From the NCBI RefSeq assembly GCF_005405065.1, contig NZ_BJDI01000009.1:62001-126000 (forward strand): a stretch of 64,000 bases of DNA, read 5' to 3'. The translations under genes were made by a program, and so were the position numbers. This stretch comes from Lactiplantibacillus nangangensis (GTDB taxonomy: Bacteria; Bacillota; Bacilli; Lactobacillales; Lactobacillaceae). Shown in pieces: positions 37,070 through 48,100 of this stretch. Under the pieces are notes generated by a model. It had not been told where the DNA came from and did not search any database. It saw only the letters and a list, made by a program, of their open reading frames with translations. The first letter of the stretch is position 1; every line of letters begins with the position of its first letter.

Positions 37070-38596
37070 CTAATTGCCTCCTTCCAATAACCCGTGGGTC
37101 ACTAAATACTTGTGCGCCACGGTCGCCGCAGATGCTTTCTTAACGTTCACTTCATAATTCATTTCTTGCATATCAGTTTCTGAAATCTTGCCCGCTAACT
37201 TATTCAACGCTTTGACGACTTGCGGATGCTTATTCGCAAAGTTCGTCGACATCAGTGGCGCCCCTTGGTAAGTTGGGAAGAAATGTTTGTCATCCTTTAA
37301 AATAGCCAGATTATATTGGCGTAACTCACTATCCGTCGAATAAGCATCAACTAAATTGATGCGGCCTTTGCTAATCGCTTCGTAGCGTAGCGCCGGTTCC
37401 ATCGATTTGGCGGTGACATCAAGGCCGTAAGCTTTTTTCAACCCTTTCAAGCCATCATCACGGTCGATAAATTCGAGCGTCATCCCAGGTTTCAACAAGG
37501 AATCCACTTGGGTTAAATCACTAATCGTCTTCAAGTGATGTTCTTGTTTGAACTGCTTTGTGACCGCCAACGCATAAGTATTGTTATAGGCCATGGGCTT
37601 CAATAATGATAAATCATCTTGTTTAGCCAGCCGCTGTTTGGCCAATTTGTAAGTTTCAGTAGCGGTCATCGACTTCGGATTGTTACCTTTAACTAAAGTT
37701 TCCAACACCGAACCCGTAAATTCTGGATAAATATCAATTTGATTGTGTTTGAGTGCACTGAAGAGGAACGTCGTCTTCCCAAAATTAGGCTTCAATGCGA
37801 CTTTGACATGTGCGTCACTCGCTTCAATTAACTCTTTGTACATATTAATGAGGATTTCAGGCTCTGAGCCCAATTTACCAGCAATCGTGATGGTCTCCGT
37901 GCGACTCGCATAGAGGCTGTATGCGCCACCGCCGCCGAGTAAGGCAACAATGACCGCAAATACCGTCAACGCTTGTTTTGGCTTGGCCGTTTGGAACCAG
38001 CGCACCAAGGCTGATAAGACAATCGCTAGCAACGCTGACGAAATGGCCCCAATCAGCAGCAGCGGCGTGTTGTTCCGATCGATCCCTAACATGATAAACG
38101 TCCCCAGGCCACCGGCACCAATTAGCGCCGCCAACGTGGCGGTCCCAATGATTAGGACTAACGCGGTTCGAATCCCAGAAATAATTTGGGGGAGCGCAAT
38201 CGGAATTTCAACTTTGAACAACTTGCGCATCCGCGACATCCCGAACGCATCTGCGGCTTCTTCAATGGAATCGTCAATTTCCGAAATACCTAAATACGTA
38301 TTCTGGAAAATCGGTAGTAGCGCATAAATCACTAGCGCGATGACAGCGGGCACCGTTCCAATCCCAACGAGTGGGATCAATAACCCCAAAAGTGCCAGCG
38401 ATGGAATGGTTTGCAAGACACTAGTCAATTGTAATAACCCTTCTGCCATCTTTGGTCGCCGGACAGCCCAAATCGCTAGCGGAATCGCAATGACCATCGC
38501 AATCACTAACGCCGCGATTGAAATCCCCAAATGTTGCCATAACGCCGTTAATAAATCGCCCCGACGCGTGATGAATGTCTGAATCAAGGTCTGCAT
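37070..38596 (-). CDS. Compatible-solute ABC transporter, fused permease and substrate-binding protein
   Basis: This 508-residue fusion supplies both the membrane channel and the extracellular receptor. Residues 1-210 are the permease, with about five or six membrane helices and the EAA-like loop EEAADAFGMSRMRKLFKVEIP. A further helix near 212-230 leads to a periplasmic-binding-type domain of the OpuAC/ProX family (about 235-508). Such fusions are standard for osmoprotectant uptake in lactic acid bacteria. The substrate is a quaternary ammonium compound; the exact one is unknown. The ATPase gene follows one base later. Confidence 0.88.
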   Translation of the reverse strand: MQTLIQTFITRRGDLLTALWQHLGISIAALVIAMVIAIPLAIWAVRRPKMAEGLLQLTSVLQTIPSLALLGLLIPLVGIGTVPAVIALVIYALLPIFQNTYLGISEIDDSIEEAADAFGMSRMRKLFKVEIPIALPQIISGIRTALVLIIGTATLAALIGAGGLGTFIMLGIDRNNTPLLLIGAISSALLAIVLSALVRWFQTAKPKQALTVFAVIVALLGGGGAYSLYASRTETITIAGKLGSEPEILINMYKELIEASDAHVKVALKPNFGKTTFLFSALKHNQIDIYPEFTGSVLETLVKGNNPKSMTATETYKLAKQRLAKQDDLSLLKPMAYNNTYALAVTKQFKQEHHLKTISDLTQVDSLLKPGMTLEFIDRDDGLKGLKKAYGLDVTAKSMEPALRYEAISKGRINLVDAYSTDSELRQYNLAILKDDKHFFPTYQGAPLMSTNFANKHPQVVKALNKLAGKISETDMQEMNYEVNVKKASAATVAHKYLVTHGLLEGGN

Positions 38597-38796
38597 TTTT
38601 ACCTCCCACGGATCTTTCCTTAATGTGTTTTATCGTAGCATAACCAATCACAAAACCGCAGTAAAAGGCTCTTGTTTTTGGCATAAGTGTAACTTTAAAA
38701 GTTTCAACTAAAATAGTCTAACGTTTTCCTGAAAATCTGTTAAGCTTAAAAAGAAAGTCTTTCGGGGCTAAAACTTTATAAAGTAAGGTGTTCCTG

Positions 38797-39213
38797 ATGA
38801 TTGATCCAACCGACATGGCCATTTTGAAAGCCTTAAATCAGAATTGTCGCATCAAAGTGAATCATTTAGCCGAACTGGTCCATTTGACCGCACCAGCCGT
38901 CGCCGCCCGTATCGCTAACTTAGAAGCGACCGGCGTCATTAAAAATTACACGATTGAAACGGATCTCACCCAAATCGGTTACCCGCTACAAGTCTTCATC
39001 CAAGTGAAACTCCTGGCAACGAAGCAAACCGCCTACCTCACTTTCATCCGTGAGCATCGCAATGATATCCGGCACCACTACCAAACCACCGGCGAAATGA
39101 ATTATTTAATCGAGGGTGCCTTCACCTCGCGCGAAAAATTAAAAGCCTTTTTAGATGCCTTGAGCAAATTTGCTAGCTACCGCGTCACTGATGTCTTAGC
39201 AGAACAATTCTAA
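38797..39213 (+). CDS. Lrp/AsnC-family transcriptional regulator
   Basis: This regulator of 138 residues has an N-terminal winged helix-turn-helix (residues 4-50, with VNHLAELVHLTAPAVAARI) and a C-terminal RAM/AsnC effector domain. The start is the ATG at 38797, six bases after AAGGTG; a GTG three codons upstream overlaps that site. It is divergent from the compatible-solute transporter operon, so it may control that operon or amino-acid genes elsewhere. The ligand is unknown. Confidence 0.87.
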   Translation: MIDPTDMAILKALNQNCRIKVNHLAELVHLTAPAVAARIANLEATGVIKNYTIETDLTQIGYPLQVFIQVKLLATKQTAYLTFIREHRNDIRHHYQTTGEMNYLIEGAFTSREKLKAFLDALSKFASYRVTDVLAEQF

Positions 39214-39216
39214 CAA

Positions 39217-39264
39217 AATACGCCGTACTTACTGACTGGATTCGGTCGGTAAGTACGGCGTATT
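39217..39264. terminator. Bidirectional terminator, Lrp gene / SDR gene
   Basis: A perfect 16-bp inverted repeat (AATACGCCGTACTTAC / GTAAGTACGGCGTATT) lies between two convergent genes. Confidence 0.87.
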
Positions 39265-39267
39265 AAT

Positions 39268-40155
39268 TTAATTATGACGATAATGACGCTTGCCAGCGCG
39301 TTGACCATGATGTTCTAATCGCGATAAGGTCGCGGCACCATCGATCGCTTTTGTCATGGCCCAATCGAATTGACGATCAGACAACCATTTGCGGCCAGTC
39401 AGCGATAGACCAGCGCCCATACCAGCGTGGTAACGCGTCTTCGGCTTAACATCGTTGACTGCTCGGACCATTAACTTCGCAATCACTCCAGGATTGGAAG
39501 CAAATTGATCGAAGAGCGAGAGCATCGCACCCACTTTGACGGCTTGTTCATGGTAAGGCGTCTCACCAGAAACTGCTAACAACTTTTTCTCGGCAATCCC
39601 CGCCCATTCGGTTTTAATACCGCCGGGTTCAATGATCGACACATCAATGCCAAAGGGGGCCACTTCCATCCGCAACGCATCACTCATCCCTTCAATCGCA
39701 TGTTTCGTGCCCATGTACCAAGCACTCAATGGCTGATAAATCTTACCGCCAATTGAAGAAACGTTGATGATGCGGCCACGATGCTGCGCACGCATAATCG
39801 GCAAAACGAGTTGCGTTAACCGCATGACCCCAAACACGTTGACTTTAAATTGATATTCACCTTCTGCCAATGGGACATCTTCGAGCGCACCATATGAGCC
39901 ATAACCGGCATTGTTGATTAAGACATCTAAGCGCTGTTGTTCGGCTTGAATCGTTTCAACGGCCGCAATCAGCGTCTTTTCATCCGTGACATCGATTTTT
40001 AACACGTGGACCCCAGCGGCCGCCAGATCCGTCATCTTTTCGATTCGACGTGCGGCACCGTACACAATATTGCCTTGTGCTTGTAACTTTAGGGCAGTCG
40101 CTTTACCAATTCCGGAAGAGGCGCCTGTAATTAAGATTACCCGTGGTTTTGCCAT
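39268..40155 (-). CDS. Short-chain dehydrogenase/reductase (SDR)
   Basis: This NAD(P)-dependent oxidoreductase has 295 residues with a classical Rossmann fold. The cofactor loop TGASSGIG is at residues 10-17, NNAGYGSYG near 85, the catalytic Ser in VSSIGG and the Tyr-x-x-x-Lys in WYMGTKHA. The arginines after strand 2 (AARRIEKM) favour NADPH. It belongs to the broad oxidoreductase/retinol-dehydrogenase-like group. The gene is alone and its substrate is unknown. Confidence 0.86.
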   Translation of the reverse strand: MAKPRVILITGASSGIGKATALKLQAQGNIVYGAARRIEKMTDLAAAGVHVLKIDVTDEKTLIAAVETIQAEQQRLDVLINNAGYGSYGALEDVPLAEGEYQFKVNVFGVMRLTQLVLPIMRAQHRGRIINVSSIGGKIYQPLSAWYMGTKHAIEGMSDALRMEVAPFGIDVSIIEPGGIKTEWAGIAEKKLLAVSGETPYHEQAVKVGAMLSLFDQFASNPGVIAKLMVRAVNDVKPKTRYHAGMGAGLSLTGRKWLSDRQFDWAMTKAIDGAATLSRLEHHGQRAGKRHYRHN

Positions 40156-40303
40156 CTTATTTCCTCCATTAAGTCAGTTTACTAATGTCATGCTACGGCA
40201 ATCATCGCGGAAATGCAATCGGATTCACGCATGATGATATGCTAAAATAGACGTAAGCTCGACTGTGCTGATTTTCACTAAACTTGTTATTGGAGGAATT
40301 CTG

Positions 40304-41215
40304 ATGCCAACTAAAATTATTATGGATACTGATCCAGGGATTGACGATGCCGCAGCGATTACCATCGCCTTGAACCATCCCGATTTTGACCTCGAACTCA
40401 TCACCACGGTGGCCGGTAACGTGACCGTCGATAAAACGACTTTAAATGCGTTGAAGTTAACGCGTTTCTTCAATAGTAAGGTGCCAGTAGCTGGCGGCGC
40501 ACCGCAGCCGTTGATCAAACCATTTGAAGATGCCGTCCGCATCCATGGCGTTTCCGGCATGCCGGGTTATGATTTTCCAACCGATTTAGCGGACCCACTA
40601 CCAGAAACGGCGGTCGAAGCGTTGCGTGATCGCATCATGCAGTCAGAACAGCCGATTACGCTAGTGCCAACGGGAGCTTATACTAATATTGCGCTCCTAT
40701 TCAAAACTTATCCCGAAGTCAAAGCCCACATCAAAGAAATTATTGCGATGGGCGGGACCCTTGGTAAAGGGAACATGACTAGTGCCGCCGAGTTTAACGT
40801 GTTCACTGATCCGCATGCCGCGGAAATTATGTATCAGTCTGGTGTCCCAATTACCATGGTGGGTCTTGATGTCACCATGAAAGCCTTGTTGACCCCGGAA
40901 ACCATGCAAAAGTTGCCAACTTTAGGTCGCACCGGAACCATGTTACACGCCCTCTTTAATCATTACGGTGACGGCGACAAAACTGGGCTACCAATGCATG
41001 ATGTTAATACATTATTCTACCTATTACATCCAGAAGCTTTTACCACCGAAAAAATGTGGATCGACGTTCAAACCGAAGGCCCTGCTAACGGCGAAACCGT
41101 TGGTGATACACGTGGCGCTTACCATGACGGTAAAACCAACGCCACAGTATGCGTCGACATCGATGCACGCGCCTTTAACACTTGGTTCTTAGAGACCATT
41201 GCCGCCATTGGCTAA
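40304..41215 (+). CDS. Ribonucleoside hydrolase (IunH/Rih family)
   Basis: This nucleoside hydrolase of 303 residues cleaves ribonucleosides to base and ribose. The calcium-binding aspartate cluster DTDPGIDD is at residues 8-15, with the family motif TTVAGNVTVDKTT, LVPTGAYTNIALL and a catalytic histidine region in MHDVNTLFYLLHPE. The ATG at 40304 follows GGAGGAATTCTG. It is a salvage enzyme; whether it prefers pyrimidines (RihB/C) or purines is not settled by the sequence. Confidence 0.9.
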   Translation: MPTKIIMDTDPGIDDAAAITIALNHPDFDLELITTVAGNVTVDKTTLNALKLTRFFNSKVPVAGGAPQPLIKPFEDAVRIHGVSGMPGYDFPTDLADPLPETAVEALRDRIMQSEQPITLVPTGAYTNIALLFKTYPEVKAHIKEIIAMGGTLGKGNMTSAAEFNVFTDPHAAEIMYQSGVPITMVGLDVTMKALLTPETMQKLPTLGRTGTMLHALFNHYGDGDKTGLPMHDVNTLFYLLHPEAFTTEKMWIDVQTEGPANGETVGDTRGAYHDGKTNATVCVDIDARAFNTWFLETIAAIG

Positions 41216-41232
41216 TTCACTGAATTTGAATG

Positions 41233-41276
41233 AAGCGATTTAGTTAGCTTTTACGCTAGCTGAATCGCTTTTCATT
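41233..41276 (+). terminator. Terminator after the nucleoside hydrolase gene
   Basis: AAGCGATTtAGtTAGC pairs with GCTAgCTgAATCGCTT, followed by TTCATTT. Confidence 0.75.
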
Positions 41277-42179
41277 TAACGCCATTTTTACCGAAAGCGG
41301 TCCGTTTCATGCGGATGACCCACGATAGTCATAAAGTACGCCACTAGAATAAAATGCCATTCCCATTTTTGATCCATTTTCAATACTTTATTTAACCTGT
41401 GACACGCCTTCCAAAAAATAGTTAATATCAAGCCATTATTTAGTCAGAATTACCTCATCGCCAGACACAACTTGCTGATTTAACCAATAATCGGCAAGTC
41501 CCTCGTCTTAACTTCATCTTTTCCCGCCACATCAACCTTTCCAGCCACATTTGCATCCAAGCCATACTATGTTAGTCAGTCTTATTAACAGTAATCTTTA
41601 AAAAAAGTAAAATTTTTAATTTCACGTTCAAAATGATTAACATAACCAAATCATTAGTTAGTTCAATTAAAAATAAGCTATTTTATCATTCATACTAATA
41701 AAGTTATTTCATATGAACTATTTCCTAAGACATTAATTCTTAATTGAGGTGCTTTCACTTGATTTTTAGTCATTTCCGTCAAGCCCTTATACGAACGCTC
41801 GCAGTTTAGTAATTGTTCAAAATACAATTTATTTTATAAAACCAAACTATGTTTTACATTAAAATATCATGAGTAGCCTAAGTTTCATCTTAAAAGTCAG
41901 CCCCTATTAGGCAATTTTATATCGTTCCCTAATTACTTTTATATCAACGTTCTTAGGCCTATTTTGGCATGTTTACAAATAAATATATTGTTATAAAATA
42001 CAATTTATAGATAGTTAAGCACCACAATAAAAAACGCCATCAAAGATTATTGCAATTGACACAATCTGATCAAGGTTAATCTTCGACTGGAACTATTTAG
42101 GCAAACTGTTTTAGTCAGTTTGTTAAGTTGCTTGCTATAACTAATCAATAGTCAAAACATTTTATGGGGAGTGTTAATC
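41277..42179. other. Long AT-rich intergenic region upstream of the giant adhesin
   Basis: About 900 bp without a supported gene. It is strongly AT-rich. AAATACAATTTAT occurs twice (near 41820 and 41997). A perfect -35 TTGACA (42056-42061) is followed after 15 nt by TAATCT. A CAAACTG/CAGTTTG hairpin lies near 42103-42125 in the presumed leader. A TTG-started frame of 16 residues (41759-41809) has a possible ribosome site. This region probably holds extended control sequence for the surface protein. Confidence 0.5.
42056..42082 (+). promoter_or_regulatory. Candidate promoter of the giant surface protein gene
   Basis: TTGACA (42056-42061) and TAATCT (42077-42082) are 15 nt apart, about 100 bp before the start codon. 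The -35 is perfect and the spacing is short, so confidence is limited. Confidence 0.35.
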
Positions 42180-45100
42180 ATGCTAGAACCAACTGATAAA
42201 AAAGTTCATTACAAGATGTATAAGAAGGGGCGTTTCTGGGTATTCGCCGGAATCGCCGCCTTTACGTGGCAAATTAATACACTAAATGTGCATGCGGATA
42301 CCACCGATACGACCACTGTGCCTAATACTGAAATCAGTACTGCCTCGGCGGTTGATACGACTAGTCATACGGCAGTCCTGCCCGCTGCGAAGACCACTGA
42401 TGAAGTAGCACAAAATGAAACCGATACCAGCGGTGCTGATAAAGCAGTTACTAAAAACACTACTGATTCAACAGCGACTGATGACACAAAAGCCACAGTA
42501 ACCACCGCTTCATCTGATGAACCTGCTGCTACCAATACAACTGACACCACTAAACAAGACGCCAGTACAGTAGACTCCACAACTGCTAACAAAACTACTA
42601 CTGAACCTGAAACAACGGATAATTCGTCGTCAGTTAACAATTCTGACAACAAACCGACTAATCAGACTGAAACGACTACTAATACTCAAGAAAGTCATCA
42701 AACGGCAGACACTCAAGATGATCAAAACTCAAACAACAATTTGACTAACACAGTCAATGACAATAGCAGTTCAACCACCGACACTACGACCAATAACGAT
42801 GAACATCAAGCTTTAGACCCAGTAACTGAAGATGTAGCTAACACAACTAATGACGATTCAGTTGACTCAGTGGTTGTTAATGAAACTACTCCTAACGATA
42901 CAATCACTGAAACACCTACTAAAACAGCTACAACCCAGAATAAAACTGCTGCGCCAGTTGTCAAAGTAAAGGCGGCAAGAGCAGCCGTCACTGATGATAT
43001 CGCTAGTAACACATTTGGTGATAGTACGTGGCGTATCGATAGCAATGGCATCCTACATATTGGTGCAGGTACCTTTGTCAATACTGATGGTAAAAATCCT
43101 TGGTCTGACTATGCTGATAAAATTACTTCAATTGTATTCGAAGGTGAAGTTAATGCAGCCGCTGATTCTTCGTTCCTCTTTAATGGGATGAGCAACGTCA
43201 AATCAGTCACTAATACAAACAATTTCAAAACAAGTAGCGTAACTAACATGCGCTCAATGTTTGCCAACAATACGTCATTAACTAGCTTGGATCTTTCTAG
43301 TTGGGACACCAGCAAGGTTACCAACATGCAAGCCACTTTCTACAACATGCCCGCCCTGTCTTCACTTAATTTATCTGGCTGGAATACTAGTAATGTAACC
43401 AATATGGCTTCCATGTTCGATCAAGATGCGGCTTTAACAACAGTTGATGTCAGCACATGGAACACTAGCAAAGTTAAAAATATGGGCTCAATGTTCTATA
43501 AAGCCAGCAAATTAACAAGCTTAAATGTCAGTGGCTGGAATACTAGTAATGTGACTAGCATGAAAAACATGTTTCGTGGCGCAACGAATCTAGCGTCACT
43601 GGACGTCTCAAATTGGGACACTGGAAACGTTACAACAATGAGCTATATGTTCTATGGCAACAGTGCGCTCAGAGCCTTAGACGTTTCTGGCTGGAACACT
43701 AGTAAAGTTACTGATATGAGTTACCAATTTTACGGCGATAGCGCCTTGAGTGCTTTGGATGTTTCAAATTGGAAAACTAGTCAAGTCACGGATATGAGTT
43801 ATTTGTTTTATGGTGATAGCGCCATTACTGTGTTAAATGTTGGCAATTGGGATACGGCAAATGTAACCAATATGCGTTATGTATTTTATGGATTGACCAG
43901 CATCACTGCCCTAGATGTCGCTAACTGGAATACTAGTAAAGTGACCAACCTAGCTTCTACTTTTAGAAATATGCCATTACTGACCAGCCTCGATGTTTCT
44001 AAGTGGGATACTAGCAATGTCACTAATATGAATTCAACATTTATGAATTTAACCGTGCTTAAGAATTTAGCCATTGGAAACTGGGATACCAGCAAAGTGA
44101 CCAACATGGCCCATATGTTTAGTAGTGACTGGGCATTAACTTCATTGGATGTTTCCAAATGGCAAACCGGCAATGTCACTGACATGAGCTATTTATTTTA
44201 TTCACTAAGCGCTATCACTAAACTAGATGTTTCTAACTGGAACACCAGCAAAGTGACCAACATGGCACAGATGTTCAACTCAAATTTCAAGCTAACAACA
44301 CTAGATGTTTCTAACTGGAATACTAGTAACGTTACTGACATGAACAATATGTTCTACAGTGCAAGCGCCCTCACTACGTTAGACGTTTCTAAATGGGATA
44401 CTGGTCAAGTCACTGACATGAACAGCATGTTCGATGGGGCAATCAATTTGGTTACAGTCGACGTTTCCAACTGGAATACCGGCAAAGTCACTAATATGAG
44501 CTACATGTTCTGGGGTGCTAATAAATTAACCACCTTGGACGTTTCAAAATGGAATACTAGCAACGTCACCGATATGAGTTTTATGTTCGTCAGCAACTGG
44601 GTACTGGGCGCATTGGATGTCACAAATTGGGATACCAGTAAAGTGACAACCATGGAAAACATGTTTGCTTTCGATGAAGCCTTGACCACTCTCAATACTA
44701 GCAACTGGAAAACAAGTAATGTCACTAACATGAGCAACATGTTTAATGGCGACATAAGCCTAACCTCTGTAGATGTTTCAGGATGGGATACCAGTAACGT
44801 TACTACCATGGCGTATATGTTCTGGGGCAATAACAAATTAGTTTCACTGGATGTTTCTAAATGGAATACTAGCAACGTGACCGATATGAGCTTTATGTTC
44901 AATAGCAATTGGGTCTTAGGTGCGCTAGATGTTACAAACTGGGATACCAGTAAAGTGACAACCATGGAAAATATGTTTGCTTATTGCGAAGCCTTGACCA
45001 CGCTCAATACTAGCAATTGGGACACTGGGAACGTCACAAACATGAGTCGCATGTTTGTCGGTGATTTCGGTCTGACGACATTAGACGTTTCCGGTTGGGA

Positions 45101-48100
45101 CACCAGCAACGTTGAAACGATGTATGACATGTTTGACGGTGATGCGGCATTAACTGTCCTCGATGTTTCAAAGTGGAATACTGGCAAAGTGACTGATATG
45201 CGCTTCATGTTCTGGGGCACTAGCAGCTTAAAAGTTCTCGATTTCTCAAATTGGGATATGTCCAACGTCACTTCAACCACTAACATGTTAACCAATACCA
45301 ACCTACAAAAGATCATCTTGGGTACTAAGAATAAATGGTCCAGTGATACTGGCTTACCTGACTTAACTGCCGATGCAACCTACTCTGGCAACTGGATTAG
45401 CAATGACACGAAAACCTACAATTCTAGCGACTTATTAGCTAACAACGTTGCCGGAACCTACATCCGTGAATTAGCTACCAGTGGGACCACCGTGGATGCG
45501 AACGATTCAGCCTTCGTTGCTGGCCCAGACGCTACTTGGGACGCTGAAGGTAATTTTGCCGGTGCTAAGGACTACTACGGCAACGACTTAGCCTTTGCCG
45601 ATGTCACCGTCTCTGGTGACACCGTCAATACCAAAGTTCCAGGCACTTATCACGTCACTTACAGCTACACCGACGTCACTGGGAACACGATTTCTAAGAC
45701 GATTGCCGTCACCGTAACTGCCAGCACCGCAGCAGTCGAAACGACCGATAAAACAGTTGAACTCGGCGACAACTGGGACGCTGCCACCAACTTTACCGGG
45801 GTTGATACGGATGGTTCAAGCGTTGATTTCAGTCACGTAACCGTCGCTGGCGATACCGTGAATACCAAAATTCCAGGCACTTACAATGTCACTTACAGCT
45901 TCAAAGATAGTGCTGGTAACCTGATTTCTAAGACGATTCAAGTCGTTGTTTACGGGATTATCTTAAATAACACCAACAAAGAAATTTCGACTACCAGTGA
46001 CTGGACACCAGCTGGCAACGTCAACAAGGCCACTAATATCAATGGTGACGAACTTGCTGGTAGTGATTTGATCATCACCATCACCGATGAAAATGGTCAA
46101 GTTGTCACTTCACTTGGTAAACCGGGAACTTATACCGTCACTTATACCTTTGCTAGCCGTGCTCGCTCCGCTGAAACTTACTCGGTTAGCGCAACGGTTA
46201 CCGTTACCAACAAAGCGAGTCTCGATGTTAGCGACGGTACCGTTAAACCAGGGAATACTTGGAATGCCGAAGATAACTTTAACGGCGCAACCGATGAAAA
46301 CGGCGACGCAATCGACTTCAGTCAAGTCACAGTCGCTGGTTCAGTTGACACCAAGAAACCGGGCAGCTACGACATCACTTACACTTACAAAGACGCTGCC
46401 GGTAATGTTACTTCAAAGACGATTACCGTCACAGTCTCCGCTAGTGAAGCGAGCCTTGATGCTTCAGATAGTAGCGTCAAAGTCGGTGACAGTTGGAACC
46501 CAGAAGATAACTTTGATAGCGCTGTTGACGCAAACGGCACTACTACTATCGACTTTAGTAAGGTAACCGTTTCTGGCGACACTGTTAATACCAAGATTCC
46601 TGGCACTTATAACGTCACATATTCATTTGTTGATGTGACTGGGGCCACAGTTTCTAAGACGGTTAAAGTCGTTGTTTACGGGATTACTTTGACTGAAACT
46701 GAAAAAGAATTGTCGACTACTGCCAACTGGGATCCAACGGCGAACATCAAACAAGCTGTAAATGTTGATGGGACAACCGCCGACGTCACGGTAACAATGA
46801 AAGACGCTGATGGCAAAGTCGTCACAAATTTGGGCAAGCCAGGAACCTACACAGTTACCTACACCATTGACGGTTACACAACAACCGCAACGGTTACGGT
46901 TACCAGCAAAGCTAGCCTAGATGTTAGTGATAGTACCGTTAAACCAGGTAATACTTGGCGTGCCGAAGATAACTTCAACGGCGCAAGCGACGAAAACGGC
47001 GATACCATCGACTTTAGCAAAGTGACCGTTTCTGGCTCAGTTGACACGACCAAACCGGGTAGTTATGACATCACTTACACGTACACGGACGACGCTGGTA
47101 ATGCCACTTGGAAGAAAATCACAGTCACGGTTTCTGCTAGTGAAGCTAGCCTCGATGCCTCAGATAGTAGCGTCAAAGTTGGCGGCACTTGGAGCGCTGA
47201 AGATAACTTCAATAGTGCAGTCGATGCTAATGGCACCACTGCTATCGAATTTAACAAGGTAACGATTTCTGGCGATACTGTCGATACAAAGGTTCCCGGC
47301 ACTTACAATGTCACGTATTCATTTACTGATGTGACCGGCGCAACGGTTTCTAAGACCGTTAAAGTCATTGTTTACGGGATTACTTTAAACGACACTGACA
47401 AGACGCTCTCAACAACCGCCAACTGGGATCCAAAGACAAATATCAAGCAAGCTGTGAACGCTGATGGCACAACCGCTGACGTCACAGTCACCATGAAAGA
47501 TGCCAATGGCAATACGGTCACAAGTTTAGGCAAACCAGGAACTTACACGGTTACCTACGCGATTGATGGCTACACAACGACCGCAACGGTTACGGTTACC
47601 AGCAAAGCTAGCCTAGATGTTAGTGATAGTACCGTTAAACCAGGTAATACTTGGCGTGCCGAAGATAACTTCAACGGCGCAAGCGACGAAAACGGCGATA
47701 CCATCGACTTTAGCAAAGTGACCGTTTCTGGCTCAGTTGACACGACCAAACCGGGTAGTTATGACATCACTTACACGTACACGGACGACGCTGGTAATGC
47801 CACTTGGAAGAAAATCACAGTCACGGTTTCTGCTAGTGAAGCTAGCCTCGATGCCTCAGATAGTAGCGTCAAAGTTGGCGGCACTTGGAGCGCTGAAGAT
47901 AACTTCAATAGTGCAGTCGATGCTAATGGCACCACTGCTATCGAATTTAACAAGGTAACGATTTCTGGCGATACTGTCGATACAAAGGTTCCCGGCACTT
48001 ACAATGTCACGTATTCATTTACTGATGTGACCGGCGCAACGGTTTCTAAGACCGTTAAAGTCATTGTTTACGGGATTACTTTAAACGACACTGACAAGAC

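Noticed and set aside
43190-45290. CRISPR-like periodic repeats
   Set aside because: The roughly 75-80-bp period comes from in-frame BspA repeats of 25-26 residues; spacers and identical repeats are lacking.
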